From assembly GCA_044356305.1 (NCBI GenBank), contig JBIKWM010000006.1:1-64000 (forward strand): a stretch of 64,000 nucleotides of DNA. The letters run 5' to 3'. Made by a program: the position numbers and the translations under genes. The notes under the pieces were generated by a model that saw nothing but the letters and a program-made list of their open reading frames with translations, was not told the origin of the DNA and made no database searches. Of the stretch, positions 1-9,186 are shown one piece after another; within the stretch, counting starts at the first letter, position 1; each line of letters begins with the position of its first letter. The DNA comes from JBIKWM01 sp044356305. GTDB lineage: Bacteria; Bacteroidota; Bacteroidia; UBA10329.

Positions 1-129
1 GACCATTAGGCCAAATCAAAAATGTTCGCTTCGCCCAATAGCACAACGGGTTACAGAACTGGGCTGGTACGCGCTCCGATACCCATTGAACAAGCAACGA
101 CTCAGCGTTTACATTAGCCGCCTCTATCA

Positions 130-2010
130 ATGGGCCAGCTCATCCGATTTCCAGAGAGGAACACCCCTAGGTGGCTCATACTGGTGGTAGACATCATCAT
201 CGCAGTGGTGTCATTGCAGGTGGCGTATCTGCTACGCTTCAACTTCAGGGTACCAGGCAATGTGGTGAGCAGTTTCGTGCTTGCCTTCCCTATCGTGGTC
301 ATGCTGCGCATCATCACCTACCTGCTGGGGCGCACATACGCAGGCATCGTACGCTATACCGGCACCAAGGACACCGAGCGCATATTCCTTGCCGTCTCTG
401 GGGCCACGGCATTGCTTTTCCTGGTCAATTTCGGGAGTTATTTCCTCTATCAGGGCCGATTCGTGGTGCCCACCTCGGTGGTGGTGATAGACTGGCTTGC
501 GTGCATTTTCCTGATGGTGGGCAGCAGGCTGCTGGTCAAGTTCATCCATCAGGAATCGACCCGCAACACCCAGGACAAGAGCATTGTGGTCATTTTCGGG
601 GCGGGCGAGGCGGGCAGCAATGCCCTGCGCGCACTTAGGCGAGATGTGGGCAAGGCATACGAGGTGCAGTCTTTTTTGGATGATGACCTGAAAAAGGTAG
701 GACATGAACTGGATGGCGTGCCCATTCGCGATGCGCGAAAACTGGAGACATATCTGCGCGATAATCCGGCCGAACTGCTGATCATAGCCGTTCAGGACCT
801 GCCAGCGGCACGTAAACGCGAGGTGATTGAGGCTGCATTGCGGTGCAACACCCGCGTGCTGAGTGTTCCGCCCGTGGCAAAGTGGATTGATGGCGAACTG
901 AGCTTCAATCAGATCAGAAAAGTGAAAATTGAGGATCTGCTTGAACGCGACCCCATTGTGCTCGACAGGACGCGTATCGGTGAGTCTCTCAAACGGAAGT
1001 CGGTGCTCGTCACGGGTGCAGCCGGATCTATCGGTAGCGAGCTGGTGCGGCAGATAGCACCGTTCGGGCCTGCGCTCCTCATCATGCTCGATCAGGCTGA
1101 ATCGCCCCTATATGAGATGGAACTTGAGGTGCGCGAGCGTTTCCCGGGTCTGAAATGGGAATCGGTGCTGTGCGATGTGAGCAACGAGCGCAGGATGCAG
1201 AAGGTGTTCAACCACTTCAAGATTGATGTAGTGTTCCATGCCGCTGCCTACAAGCATGTGCCCATGATGGAGAGCAATCCGGCCGAAGCGGTGATGACCA
1301 ACGTGGGCGGAACACGCATACTGGCCGACCTGGCTGTGAAGCACGGAATCCAGCGCTTCGTTTTCGTGAGTACCGACAAGGCTGTGAACCCGACCAACGT
1401 GATGGGTGCCAGCAAGCGAGCAGCCGAGACTTACTGCCAAAGCCTCGGGCGCAATGCAGATACACGGTTCATCACAACTCGTTTCGGAAACGTATTGGGT
1501 AGCAACGGGTCAGTCATTCCGCTTTTCACCAAACAGATAGAACGGGGTGGGCCGGTCACTGTGACACACCCCGATGTGACCCGCTATTTCATGACCATTC
1601 CAGAGGCCTCGCAACTGGTTCTTGAGGCCGGTGCATTGGGCAACGGGGGCGAGATATTCGTGTTCGATATGGGCAATCCGGTCAAGATTTACGACCTGGC
1701 CAAGAAGATGGTGGCCCTATCCGGACTTGAGCTGGACCGCGATATCAAGATCGAGTTCAGCGGGATGCGGCCGGGCGAAAAACTGTATGAGGAGCTGTTG
1801 AACAGCAAAGAGAACACGTTGCCAACGCATCATCCGCGCATCCTTATCGGCAAGGTGCGCGAGTATGAGTTTGAAGCGGTGCGCGACCAGGTTGATGCCA
1901 TGCTCGGTCTTGTATTGACCAACGATAATATGGCACTGGTGTCCAAGCTGAAGGCGCTGGTGCCGGAGTTCAAGAGCGAGAACTCTGAGTTCTCGAGTCT
2001 GGATGGGTGA
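130..2010 (+). CDS. WbpM/PglF/CapD-type membrane nucleotide-sugar 4,6-dehydratase
   Basis: Predicted inner-membrane NDP-sugar dehydratase that starts synthesis of deoxyamino sugars for capsule, O-antigen or glycoprotein glycans. At 626 residues it has the full long-form layout. Four hydrophobic segments lie within residues 15-135. A first Rossmann domain follows (GAGEAG, about 157-162), then a second SDR domain (GAAGSIG, about 296). The catalytic region near residues 414-428 reads STDKAVNPTNVMGASK, with Met where ordinary SDRs have the catalytic Tyr; this Met is characteristic of the WbpM/FlaA1/PglF group. An in-frame TAG at 115-117 limits the start. It ends directly against convergent ribE with no spacer. 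The exact sugar cannot be told from sequence. Confidence 0.93.
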   Translation: MGQLIRFPERNTPRWLILVVDIIIAVVSLQVAYLLRFNFRVPGNVVSSFVLAFPIVVMLRIITYLLGRTYAGIVRYTGTKDTERIFLAVSGATALLFLVNFGSYFLYQGRFVVPTSVVVIDWLACIFLMVGSRLLVKFIHQESTRNTQDKSIVVIFGAGEAGSNALRALRRDVGKAYEVQSFLDDDLKKVGHELDGVPIRDARKLETYLRDNPAELLIIAVQDLPAARKREVIEAALRCNTRVLSVPPVAKWIDGELSFNQIRKVKIEDLLERDPIVLDRTRIGESLKRKSVLVTGAAGSIGSELVRQIAPFGPALLIMLDQAESPLYEMELEVRERFPGLKWESVLCDVSNERRMQKVFNHFKIDVVFHAAAYKHVPMMESNPAEAVMTNVGGTRILADLAVKHGIQRFVFVSTDKAVNPTNVMGASKRAAETYCQSLGRNADTRFITTRFGNVLGSNGSVIPLFTKQIERGGPVTVTHPDVTRYFMTIPEASQLVLEAGALGNGGEIFVFDMGNPVKIYDLAKKMVALSGLELDRDIKIEFSGMRPGEKLYEELLNSKENTLPTHHPRILIGKVREYEFEAVRDQVDAMLGLVLTNDNMALVSKLKALVPEFKSENSEFSSLDG

Positions 2011-2595
2011 TCACACCCCTGCCATCAAGCGCTGAACATATTTCCCAACGATATCGAATTCGATATTCACCTCAGAGCCCGTGCGCAGACTGTTGAACGA
2101 GGTGTGGGCGAACGTGTAGGGTATTGTCGCAACGGAAAAGGCAGAATCAGTCACATCGAAACACGTCAGACTCACGCCATTGATGGTCACGCTGCCTTTG
2201 TCTACCATAAGGCGCGTGGGCGCCAAAAGGTTGATCCTGAACAGATGGCTACCGTCAAAATCGATGACCGAAGCCACTTTGGCCACCGTATCGACATGAC
2301 CTTGAACGATATGCCCATCAAACCGGCCATCAGACCTCATGCAGCGTTCGAGGTTGACTCTTTGCCCGACCTGCCAGTGTTGTATTGAAGTACGCGCCAA
2401 GGTCTCGGCAATGGCCGTGACCGTGTGGGTGCCATCACCAAGGTTCACAACTGTTAGACACACGCCATCGTGCGCCAAGCTCTGATCGATCTTCAATTGA
2501 CCAGAAATGTCAGAGGATACGGTGATGTGCAGGTTGGTGCCTTCGCGTCTCAGCGCAGTCACCTCTCCCATTGCCTCCACAATGCCAGTGAACAT
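2011..2595 (-). CDS. ribE: riboflavin synthase, alpha subunit
   Basis: Catalyses dismutation of two 6,7-dimethyl-8-ribityllumazine molecules to riboflavin and the pyrimidinedione, the last step of riboflavin synthesis. The protein is 194 residues, close to the usual length of about 200. It starts with the family signature MFTGIVE and has two tandem lumazine-binding half-domains; the second begins around residue 97 with the matching GHIVQGHVD-type motif. It lies 3 bp downstream of a secreted CHU_C protein gene on the same strand, so the two are probably co-transcribed although their functions are unrelated. Its stop abuts the stop of the convergent dehydratase gene. Confidence 0.95.
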   Translation of the reverse strand: MFTGIVEAMGEVTALRREGTNLHITVSSDISGQLKIDQSLAHDGVCLTVVNLGDGTHTVTAIAETLARTSIQHWQVGQRVNLERCMRSDGRFDGHIVQGHVDTVAKVASVIDFDGSHLFRINLLAPTRLMVDKGSVTINGVSLTCFDVTDSAFSVATIPYTFAHTSFNSLRTGSEVNIEFDIVGKYVQRLMAGV

Positions 2596-2598
2596 GGG

Positions 2599-5211
2599 TC
2601 AGTTGGCCCCAGGAGTGTTCTGCCTCAGCAGATGAAAGAAACCGGTCAGCGTGCGTGGCGTGATGCCGTGCAATCGCACCTCATTCACGGTACACACGTA
2701 ATAATACACTCCATCGGCCGAAGGGAGCTTGCTCTGCTTGCTGGTACCGTCCCAATTGATGTTCGGGTCGGTGGTCTCGAACATCAGCAGGCCCCAACGG
2801 TCGTATATCCGCAGTTCAACATCCTGAACATAGCGCCACGGGAATGGGGTGAACAAATCATTCACATCATCGCCTCCGGGAGTGAACACGTTCGGCAGTT
2901 CGTACTCTGGGCAGTTGTCCACGCAGAAAGTATCAGCCAGGCTGATGTTCATGAACGAATCGACCGCAACCACAGCATAACACCCGGCCACCGAAAGCAG
3001 CTCGTCATGCACAAACTCGAGCCCGGGCTGAAACGGTGCGGTGAATGAGGCAATCTGGGTCAGTTCACCCCCGAAAACCGGTGTGTACATCACTCGGAAC
3101 TCAACAATGTCATTAGGGCAGTCAACACTCGGATCAGACCATGTAAGGGTGTTGCGGTAATTCTCACAGTCGCGATCAATGTCCACCACCTGATCGCATG
3201 GCGGAGTGGTGTCAGTCGGAATGGCGCAGGTCTCTTGGCTCCAGTTCAGGATGGGGTCGATGTATGATGGCGAGCTGTACCTGCCGCTGCTGCGCACCTT
3301 GTAACAGCGTTCAATGCCATTGGCAAGGCCGGTATCGGTGTACGAGGTCTGGTCGGTAAGGCCGATGAGCACAAAATCGAGGGCAGCATTCTGGCGATAG
3401 ATCTCAAAAGTGTCGTTGAGCCATGGCACCACCTCGGTCCACGAGAGCTGAACCATGTTGTCAAGTCCGATGGCGGTGAGGAACACCGAATGGGCCGACT
3501 CTGAACTACCCACCACAAAGCTGTTGCCTGCCGTGGCGTTGAATAATTCAATACGATAGATGTATTCTATCTCCTTGGTGTTCAGACCGTCATCATTGAA
3601 CGTAGTGTCATTCAAGTCGAAATAGGTCTCTACCAACGTTTCGTTGGCATCCTGCAATGAACTGCGGTACACACGGTACTCAAACGGACCTGGGGTCTGC
3701 ACCATGTCCAGTTCGGTGGGCTTTGACCATGCCACATACATCAGCCCATCGGTGGTCGATGTCCCTTCAACACTCACATTCGTGATCACGGGCACATCCT
3801 TTTTCAACTCAGCACAGAACTCCACTGATGCGTAGCTCTGCGCCCCATCGGGGAAACACGCCACCACCATGTAACAGTACTGCACCCCGCGCGCCAGGCC
3901 GGCCCCACCGTTGTCATCAAGGTAGGCTGTGCCATTAAGACCCTGGGTGGAGGCCAAATAGGAATAGCCTGTGTAACCCGGCACCCCTGTCTCGCAGGTG
4001 TCAGGGACAAAACCGTACTCTTCTATCCTCCGATAGATCTTATAGCCCACTACTTCTGAGCATACACTCGCATCCCAATTGAGTTGGATGCTGTTGCCAA
4101 TGGGCGCAGCCTGCGGGTTCTGGGGTGCGGGCCCGACAACGGTGATGAAAACTGTGTGGTAATCGGTGAGCGGCTCCTGTGTAAGTGGCGGACTGTCTTC
4201 GGCACGGAACACCACAGTGTATGGCATCAGTTGCACATGCGAGCAATGCGTGAGCCACTGAAACTCAGACTTAGCGGTATCGGGGTCAAAATCATTCTCA
4301 AAATATGCCGGACTGATGGGCTGCTGGAAGGGCCCGCCAACGGCAGAAAGGCTGACGGGATCGTGGTCCGGATCCCATGCCTTTACCCAGAACCGCACGC
4401 TATCGCCCGCTTCCACGCATATCTCATCGATGGTCTCAATGATGGGCGGATTGTTCTGGCATGGCAGCACAGTCACCTGCATATCGCGTATCACATAGCC
4501 GATAAGCGAATAAGATCCGAAGTCCGGTTCATACCTCCATTCATTGATCCTGATGGCGAAATTGTATTCTCCTTGAACAGTGGGCACCTCCCAGACCAGA
4601 TCACCCGTAATCGGGTCGAGTGAGATTCCCGGAGGAAAAACATATCCCCCCACCGGCACCCCCACGTCCATCTGGCAAGTCACCAATTCATAGCTGAGGC
4701 TATCACCGTTCGGGTCCCATGCGCCCGGGTTGTGCTCGTAGCGCCTGTTCACGCATGCCTTGTCAATGGGTGGGTTGAGCAGATTCGGGCTGCTGTTGTA
4801 GCCCAGTTGTGTGATGACGATCTGAGTCTCAATATAAAAGGGTGTATTCACTGAATCGTCCATGTTCAATATTCCCCCGTTTCTATTGGGATCGAGCATG
4901 GAAATGATGTAAAAACCCAGACTCTCGTATGTATGCTCACCCACGTACTCATTCCGTTTCACCCCAGGTTCTATCTCAACACCATTGCCAGCATTATTGG
5001 ACCTTGGTAATGTGTCAATGGTGCCATCGCCCCAACGTATCTCCAGTTCTGGCCTGTCGGCAGGGCTATCGGGCACCGTATAGGTTATAATGGTGGCCCT
5101 GAAACGCAACGGCCCTATCTGCTCCACGATTATCTCGCCTGCCCTGTTGTGCGTGGCCCAGGCCTGTAGGCCAAGGAGCAGCACGGGTATGAGCAGGAGG
5201 AGCCTTTTCAT
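2599..5211 (-). CDS. secreted multidomain protein with CHU_C (T9SS type B) C-terminus
   Basis: Surface or secreted protein of 870 residues. The N-terminus is a signal peptide (MKRLLLLIPVLLLGLQAWA) followed by THNRAGEI, a start seen in many Bacteroidota gliding-associated proteins. The middle contains several fibronectin III/Ig-like modules, with repeated strands of the type YKIYRR, YRVYRS and FEIYRQ at about residues 390, 515 and 605. The last 85 residues form a CHU_C domain (PNVFTPGGDDVND, then IYDRWG and GVYYYVCTV), the type B signal for type IX secretion. No catalytic domain is recognised, so adhesion or matrix is only a guess. A TACCTTCA box lies 5 nt before the ATG. Confidence 0.85.
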   Translation of the reverse strand: MKRLLLLIPVLLLGLQAWATHNRAGEIIVEQIGPLRFRATIITYTVPDSPADRPELEIRWGDGTIDTLPRSNNAGNGVEIEPGVKRNEYVGEHTYESLGFYIISMLDPNRNGGILNMDDSVNTPFYIETQIVITQLGYNSSPNLLNPPIDKACVNRRYEHNPGAWDPNGDSLSYELVTCQMDVGVPVGGYVFPPGISLDPITGDLVWEVPTVQGEYNFAIRINEWRYEPDFGSYSLIGYVIRDMQVTVLPCQNNPPIIETIDEICVEAGDSVRFWVKAWDPDHDPVSLSAVGGPFQQPISPAYFENDFDPDTAKSEFQWLTHCSHVQLMPYTVVFRAEDSPPLTQEPLTDYHTVFITVVGPAPQNPQAAPIGNSIQLNWDASVCSEVVGYKIYRRIEEYGFVPDTCETGVPGYTGYSYLASTQGLNGTAYLDDNGGAGLARGVQYCYMVVACFPDGAQSYASVEFCAELKKDVPVITNVSVEGTSTTDGLMYVAWSKPTELDMVQTPGPFEYRVYRSSLQDANETLVETYFDLNDTTFNDDGLNTKEIEYIYRIELFNATAGNSFVVGSSESAHSVFLTAIGLDNMVQLSWTEVVPWLNDTFEIYRQNAALDFVLIGLTDQTSYTDTGLANGIERCYKVRSSGRYSSPSYIDPILNWSQETCAIPTDTTPPCDQVVDIDRDCENYRNTLTWSDPSVDCPNDIVEFRVMYTPVFGGELTQIASFTAPFQPGLEFVHDELLSVAGCYAVVAVDSFMNISLADTFCVDNCPEYELPNVFTPGGDDVNDLFTPFPWRYVQDVELRIYDRWGLLMFETTDPNINWDGTSKQSKLPSADGVYYYVCTVNEVRLHGITPRTLTGFFHLLRQNTPGAN

Positions 5212-5216
5212 CGGTA

Positions 5217-5224
5217 TGAAGGTA
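5217..5224 (-). promoter_or_regulatory. -7 promoter box close to the CHU_C gene start
   Basis: Read on the minus strand the sequence is TACCTTCA, one base from the Bacteroidota -7 consensus TAnnTTTG, and it ends 5 nt before the ATG at 5211. No TTG -33 box is seen at the expected distance. It predicts a leaderless or nearly leaderless mRNA. Confidence 0.35.
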
Positions 5225-5231
5225 AGACGAT

Positions 5232-6377
5232 TCAGTAGTCGATTAGTTGTTGCTCCATCACCTCGGGCATGGGGCGATAGGTGTACTGCTGCGTACGCAG
5301 TTGCGGCTCGAAACCCGCTTCGCGAATGGCATCTTGCATGGCCTGACTTGTGAACCTGTGGGGTGCACCGGCAGCGCTCACCACGTTCTCCTCAATCATG
5401 ATCGACCCGAAATCATCGGCACCGGCATGCAGGCAGATCTGCGCGGTGGCCTTGCCCACGGTGAGCCACGATGCCTGAATGTGCGGCACATTGGGCAACA
5501 TGATGCGGCATAGGGCCAACATGCGCACATATTCTTCGGCTGTAACGGTGTTGCGTATCCCTTTCACTCTTTGCAGCAGGGTCCCATCATCTTGAAACGG
5601 CCACGGTATGAAGGCAATGAAACCTTTGGCATGGGCCGGTTTTTCGTCCTGCACCTCGCGCAGCCATACCAGATGTTCAAATCGTTCCTCCAACGTCTCC
5701 ACATGCCCGAACATCATGGTAGCCGAGGTGGTGATATCGAGCTGGTGAGCGGCACGCATCACGTTGAGCCATTCCTGGCCCGAGCATTTGCCTTTGCTTA
5801 TCAGCCTCCGCACACGGTCATTCAGGATCTCGGCACCAGCACCGGGCAGACTGTCGAGGCCCGATTCCTTCAGAGCCTTCAGCGTATCGGTGTGGCTTAT
5901 TCCTTCCAGTTTGCTGATGTGCGCCACCTCAGGCGGGCCTAATGCGTGCAGTTTGAGTTGGGGATAGAGCGACTTGAGCTTGGCGAACAGGTTGGTGTAA
6001 AAGCCGAGGCCCAGTTCCGGATGATGTCCGCCCTGCAAAAGGAGCTGGTCGCCACCGAATCGGAAGGTCTCCTCAATCTTGCGCTGATAGGTGGGAATGT
6101 CTGTGATGTAGCTCTCAGGATGACCGGGCACGCGGTAGAAATTGCAGAACTTGCAATTGGCCACACACACATTGGTGGTGTTCACATTGCGGTCAATGAT
6201 CCATGTCACCTTACCATCGTTGCGGTACTTCTTGCGCATGGCATTGGCCACATGCATCAGGTCGGTAAGTGGTGCATTGTTGAATAGGAATATGCCTTCA
6301 TCCTTGCTGAGTTGCCCCAGACCGGCCGCCTTTTCGAGCAGCTCCCCTACCCTTTTTCGCTCTGTGCCCATGCTCAT
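5232..6377 (-). CDS. mqnC: cyclic dehypoxanthinyl futalosine synthase (radical SAM, futalosine menaquinone pathway)
   Basis: Radical SAM enzyme that cyclises dehypoxanthinyl futalosine in the futalosine route to menaquinone. The cluster motif is NVCVANCKFCNF (CxxxCxxC). MqnC-type motifs follow: LLLQGGHHPELG, SLPGAGAEIL, TSATMMFGHVET and FIPWPFQDD. MqnE has different surroundings, so MqnC is preferred. The start chosen is ATG at 6377 (MSMGTERKR), giving 381 residues, normal for the family. The open frame continues to 6485, but that extra part lacks family character and would cover most of the spacer to divergent pdxA. It is the only menaquinone gene in the window, so partner genes must lie elsewhere. 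Confidence 0.93.
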   Translation of the reverse strand: MSMGTERKRVGELLEKAAGLGQLSKDEGIFLFNNAPLTDLMHVANAMRKKYRNDGKVTWIIDRNVNTTNVCVANCKFCNFYRVPGHPESYITDIPTYQRKIEETFRFGGDQLLLQGGHHPELGLGFYTNLFAKLKSLYPQLKLHALGPPEVAHISKLEGISHTDTLKALKESGLDSLPGAGAEILNDRVRRLISKGKCSGQEWLNVMRAAHQLDITTSATMMFGHVETLEERFEHLVWLREVQDEKPAHAKGFIAFIPWPFQDDGTLLQRVKGIRNTVTAEEYVRMLALCRIMLPNVPHIQASWLTVGKATAQICLHAGADDFGSIMIEENVVSAAGAPHRFTSQAMQDAIREAGFEPQLRTQQYTYRPMPEVMEQQLIDY

Positions 6378-6431
6378 TGACCAACAACGGAGGCTACGCA
6401 CTGTTCGCCCATCGTCCGGGGCAATGATGCC

Positions 6432-6439
6432 TACCTTTG
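6432..6439 (+). promoter_or_regulatory. -7 promoter box for pdxA
   Basis: TACCTTTG matches the Bacteroidota -7 consensus exactly and lies 61 nt before the pdxA ATG, inside the 123-bp divergent spacer with mqnC. No TTG is present 17-20 bp upstream, so the assignment is tentative. Confidence 0.4.
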
Positions 6440-6500
6440 AACCCGCTAAGGTAGCACTCGCAACGGGGCATATCCCAGTGTGCATCTGACAAAGCCCATA

Positions 6501-7706
6501 ATGGAGAAATTGAAAATCGGATTGACATGTGGAGACCTCAACGGCATAGGGCTGGAGGTGATCATCAAGACGTTTATGGACAACCGCATGCTGGAACTGT
6601 GCACACCTATAGTGTACGCCAGCAAACGCACCACGGCTGAGTACCGTAGATTATTGGATATCAAAGATTTCAGCTTTGAAGAGATACCTTCTGTGCAACA
6701 GGCCAACCCCAAGCGGGCCTGTGTTCTGAATGTCTGGAATGAGGATGTGCAACTGCAATTGGGCACTCCAACGGCCGATAGCGGCAGGTTTGCCCGGTTA
6801 TCGCTCCGTGCAGCTGTCAAAGACCTGAAAGAAGGGCATATTGATGCCATAGTTACAGCGCCTATCGATAAGAAGAACATTCAGGGCGATGGGTTCAACT
6901 ACCCCGGACACACTGAATTTCTGGCAGCCGAATTCGGGGCCGAGGAGCATGCCATGATCATGCTGAGCGATCAGTTGCGCATCACCTTCATGACAGGGCA
7001 TGTGCCGCTCAACAAGGTGACAGAGGGCCTCACATTTGAACGGTTGATCAAGCGCATCCGGTTCATTGACAGGATATTTCCGGCTGATTTCGGTATTGTG
7101 CGGCCACGTATCGCGGTGCTGGGGCTCAATCCGCACAATGGCGATGACGGTGTGATAGGCACCGAGGAGCGCGAGATCATTCTGCCCGCCATCCGCAAGG
7201 CGAAAGACGATGGGCTGATGGTCTTTGGGCCATTTGCTGCCGATGGTTTCTTCGGCAGCGGGGCATTTCGCCAGTACGATGTGGTGCTGGCCATGTACCA
7301 CGATCAGGGTCTTATACCGTTCAAGACCATGAACTTCGAGAACGGGATGAATTACACTGCAGGATTGAGCCATGTTCGCACCTCGCCCGACCATGGGACG
7401 GCCTTTGACATTGCCGGGCAGGGTATTGCAAGCGAGGCCAGCCTGCGCGATGCCGTCTTCGCGGCCATAGATCTGGTACGTGCCCGCGAGGACCATGCCG
7501 AGTGGAGTGCTGACCCGCTTAAACAGGTCGATCTGCGCAAGTTGAAGAGACCTCCCGGCCCCGGTGGACCAGGCAAGGGCAACAAAGGCCCGCAGCCACA
7601 TCAGGGCCGACCGGCCCCTCAGAATCACACAGCACCATCTGGCACCCAAGCGCCTGAACCTGATGTAGAGGAAGCTGACGATGATATTGAGGAGTTAGAG
7701 GGCTGA
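6501..7706 (+). CDS. pdxA: 4-hydroxythreonine-4-phosphate dehydrogenase with long acidic tail
   Basis: NAD-dependent oxidation of 4-phosphohydroxy-L-threonine in DXP-dependent pyridoxal phosphate synthesis. Family motifs are clear: CGDLNGIGLEV at the N-terminus, TAPIDKKNI, the metal-ligand regions PGHTEFLA and GLNPHNGDDG, and AMYHDQGLIPFKT. ATG at 6501 (MEKLKIG) is chosen over an upstream GTG at 6480. The enzyme domain ends near residue 345. A low-complexity tail of about 55 residues follows, first Pro/Gly/Gln/His-rich (PPGPGGPGKGNKG) and then strongly acidic (EEADDDIEELEG). PdxA proteins are normally about 330-350 residues, so the tail is an addition; its role is unknown. Confidence 0.93.
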   Translation: MEKLKIGLTCGDLNGIGLEVIIKTFMDNRMLELCTPIVYASKRTTAEYRRLLDIKDFSFEEIPSVQQANPKRACVLNVWNEDVQLQLGTPTADSGRFARLSLRAAVKDLKEGHIDAIVTAPIDKKNIQGDGFNYPGHTEFLAAEFGAEEHAMIMLSDQLRITFMTGHVPLNKVTEGLTFERLIKRIRFIDRIFPADFGIVRPRIAVLGLNPHNGDDGVIGTEEREIILPAIRKAKDDGLMVFGPFAADGFFGSGAFRQYDVVLAMYHDQGLIPFKTMNFENGMNYTAGLSHVRTSPDHGTAFDIAGQGIASEASLRDAVFAAIDLVRAREDHAEWSADPLKQVDLRKLKRPPGPGGPGKGNKGPQPHQGRPAPQNHTAPSGTQAPEPDVEEADDDIEELEG

Positions 7707-7926
7707 GAGGATAAATTGGCAGTTACCCGTTCATAAATTTCGGGGCTGTGTTGATGTGCCACGTAATCTCTGCCAGCGTTGGGCAATTCACTTAGCGAAC
7801 AGTACGGTTCTTTTGGCATTACCCTAAAGGGGCCGGACATGAAACCGAACGACCTGTAGACCTTTCCGACCGCTCGGACTACACCATTGACAACTGACCG
7901 ATTCCAATAAAAATCAACCATAAATC
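7707..7926. other. intergenic region with an uninterpreted reverse-strand open frame
   Basis: This 220-bp spacer holds no clear promoter or terminator. On the minus strand one frame stays open from 7921 into the 3' end of pdxA and would give about 98 residues (MVDFYWNRSVV start). The part over pdxA is low complexity and cannot be a real second gene there. I recognise no family. It may be a small repeat element or a gene remnant. Confidence 0.3.
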
Positions 7927-8496
7927 ATGCTCGACCTGAACCTCAAAGAGATCCTATCGGTGACCATGATCCTGTTTGCGGTGATTGATGTGATAGGCAG
8001 CATACCGGTCATAATACAGTTGCGCAACAAGGTGGGGCACCTGCGGTCGGAGGTGGCCACGCTATCGGCATCTGTTATAATGATCGTGTTCCTTTTTGTG
8101 GGCGAGGCCATTCTGAACCTGATCGGTATCGATGTCGGGTCGTTCGCCATAGCAGGCTCGTTGGTGCTGTTCTTCATCGCCTTGGAGATGCTCCTGGGCA
8201 TACGCATCTATCGCGATGAGATGCCCAGCACGGCCTCGGTAGTCCCTTTGGCCTTTCCTTTATTGGCAGGCACGGGCACCCTGACCACGCTGCTGTCCAT
8301 CAAGGCCGAATATCACACCGTGAATATCCTGATCGGGATCATGATCAATATGATACCGGTTTACCTCGTACTCAAATCAACTGCTCACATTGAGAAGCTG
8401 CTTGGCCCGGGGGGCATCAGCATCCTGCGCAAGGTTTTCGGTATCGTTCTGCTGGCGATTGCCGTGAAGCTCTTCCGCTCCAATCTGGGCGTCTGA
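7927..8496 (+). CDS. MarC family (UPF0056) integral membrane protein
   Basis: A 189-residue inner-membrane protein with about six hydrophobic helices and the MarC/UPF0056 pattern: DVIGSIPVIIQLR in the first helix pair, then FPLLAGTGTLTTLLS around residues 108-122. The family was once linked to multiple antibiotic resistance, but that role was not upheld for E. coli MarC and the transport substrate remains unknown. The gene stands alone between pdxA and the convergent carbonic anhydrase gene, which ends 23 bp away. Confidence 0.88.
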   Translation: MLDLNLKEILSVTMILFAVIDVIGSIPVIIQLRNKVGHLRSEVATLSASVIMIVFLFVGEAILNLIGIDVGSFAIAGSLVLFFIALEMLLGIRIYRDEMPSTASVVPLAFPLLAGTGTLTTLLSIKAEYHTVNILIGIMINMIPVYLVLKSTAHIEKLLGPGGISILRKVFGIVLLAIAVKLFRSNLGV

Positions 8497-8519
8497 GGTA
8501 TCTCAGCGGAACCATTCAG

Positions 8520-9158
8520 TCAGAAAGTCAATCGGTAAACCTTCTCCAGCGACCCGTTGCTGTCAAGGTTCACGCTCAGGTCCTTTATCAGCCCTGAACC
8601 TACGCCATACACCCACCCATGCAGGTGAAGCGGCTGGCCGTTTCGCCAAGCATTCTGCACAATGGTGGTCTTGGCAAGGTCGTGCACCTGCTCTATGACA
8701 TTCAGCTCAACAAAGCGTTCAAAACGGGCGGTCTCATCAACTATGGCATCCAACTCCTGATGATGAAAGCGATAAACGTCCTTGAGGTGGCGTATCCAGT
8801 TATCTATCAATCCTATTGACCTGTTGGTCATGGCTGCCTGCACCCCTCCGCAGCCGTAGTGGCCGCATACGATCACGTGGCTCACCTTTAAGGCATTTAC
8901 AGCATAGTCGAGCACGCTGAGCATGTTCATGTCGGTGTGCAGCACCATGTTGGCAATGTTGCGGTGAACGAAGACCTCGCCCGGTTGGGCACCTATGATC
9001 TCGTTGGCAGGCACACGGCTATCGGCACAGCCTATCCAGAGCAACGGAGGGCTCTGTCCCTTCGCTAGCTTATGGAAGAAGTCAGCATCCTGAGCCAGTT
9101 TCGATTCGACCCATTGGCGGTTGTTGGCGAGCATCTGCTCGTAGTAGTTCTGTGGCAT
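8520..9158 (-). CDS. can: beta-class carbonic anhydrase
   Basis: Interconverts CO2 and bicarbonate. It is 212 residues. The zinc ligands and catalytic dyad are visible: CADSRVPANEI (Cys, Asp, Arg) near residue 43 and the His-x-x-Cys pair in CGHYGCGGVQ near residue 98. HRNIAN and the final VYGVGSGLI are also typical. It sits 28 bp downstream of a SulP transporter gene on the same strand, so the pair is very likely one transcript. The pairing suggests inorganic carbon uptake or supply, for example for carboxylases, in a heterotroph. Confidence 0.95.
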   Translation of the reverse strand: MPQNYYEQMLANNRQWVESKLAQDADFFHKLAKGQSPPLLWIGCADSRVPANEIIGAQPGEVFVHRNIANMVLHTDMNMLSVLDYAVNALKVSHVIVCGHYGCGGVQAAMTNRSIGLIDNWIRHLKDVYRFHHQELDAIVDETARFERFVELNVIEQVHDLAKTTIVQNAWRNGQPLHLHGWVYGVGSGLIKDLSVNLDSNGSLEKVYRLTF

Positions 9159-9186
9159 CAGTATCTGTATTCAATTGTTGATCATT

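Noticed and set aside
6378..6485. 36-residue N-terminal extension of mqnC
   Set aside because: It lacks family similarity and would cover most of the divergent spacer with pdxA. ATG 6377 gives the usual MqnC length.
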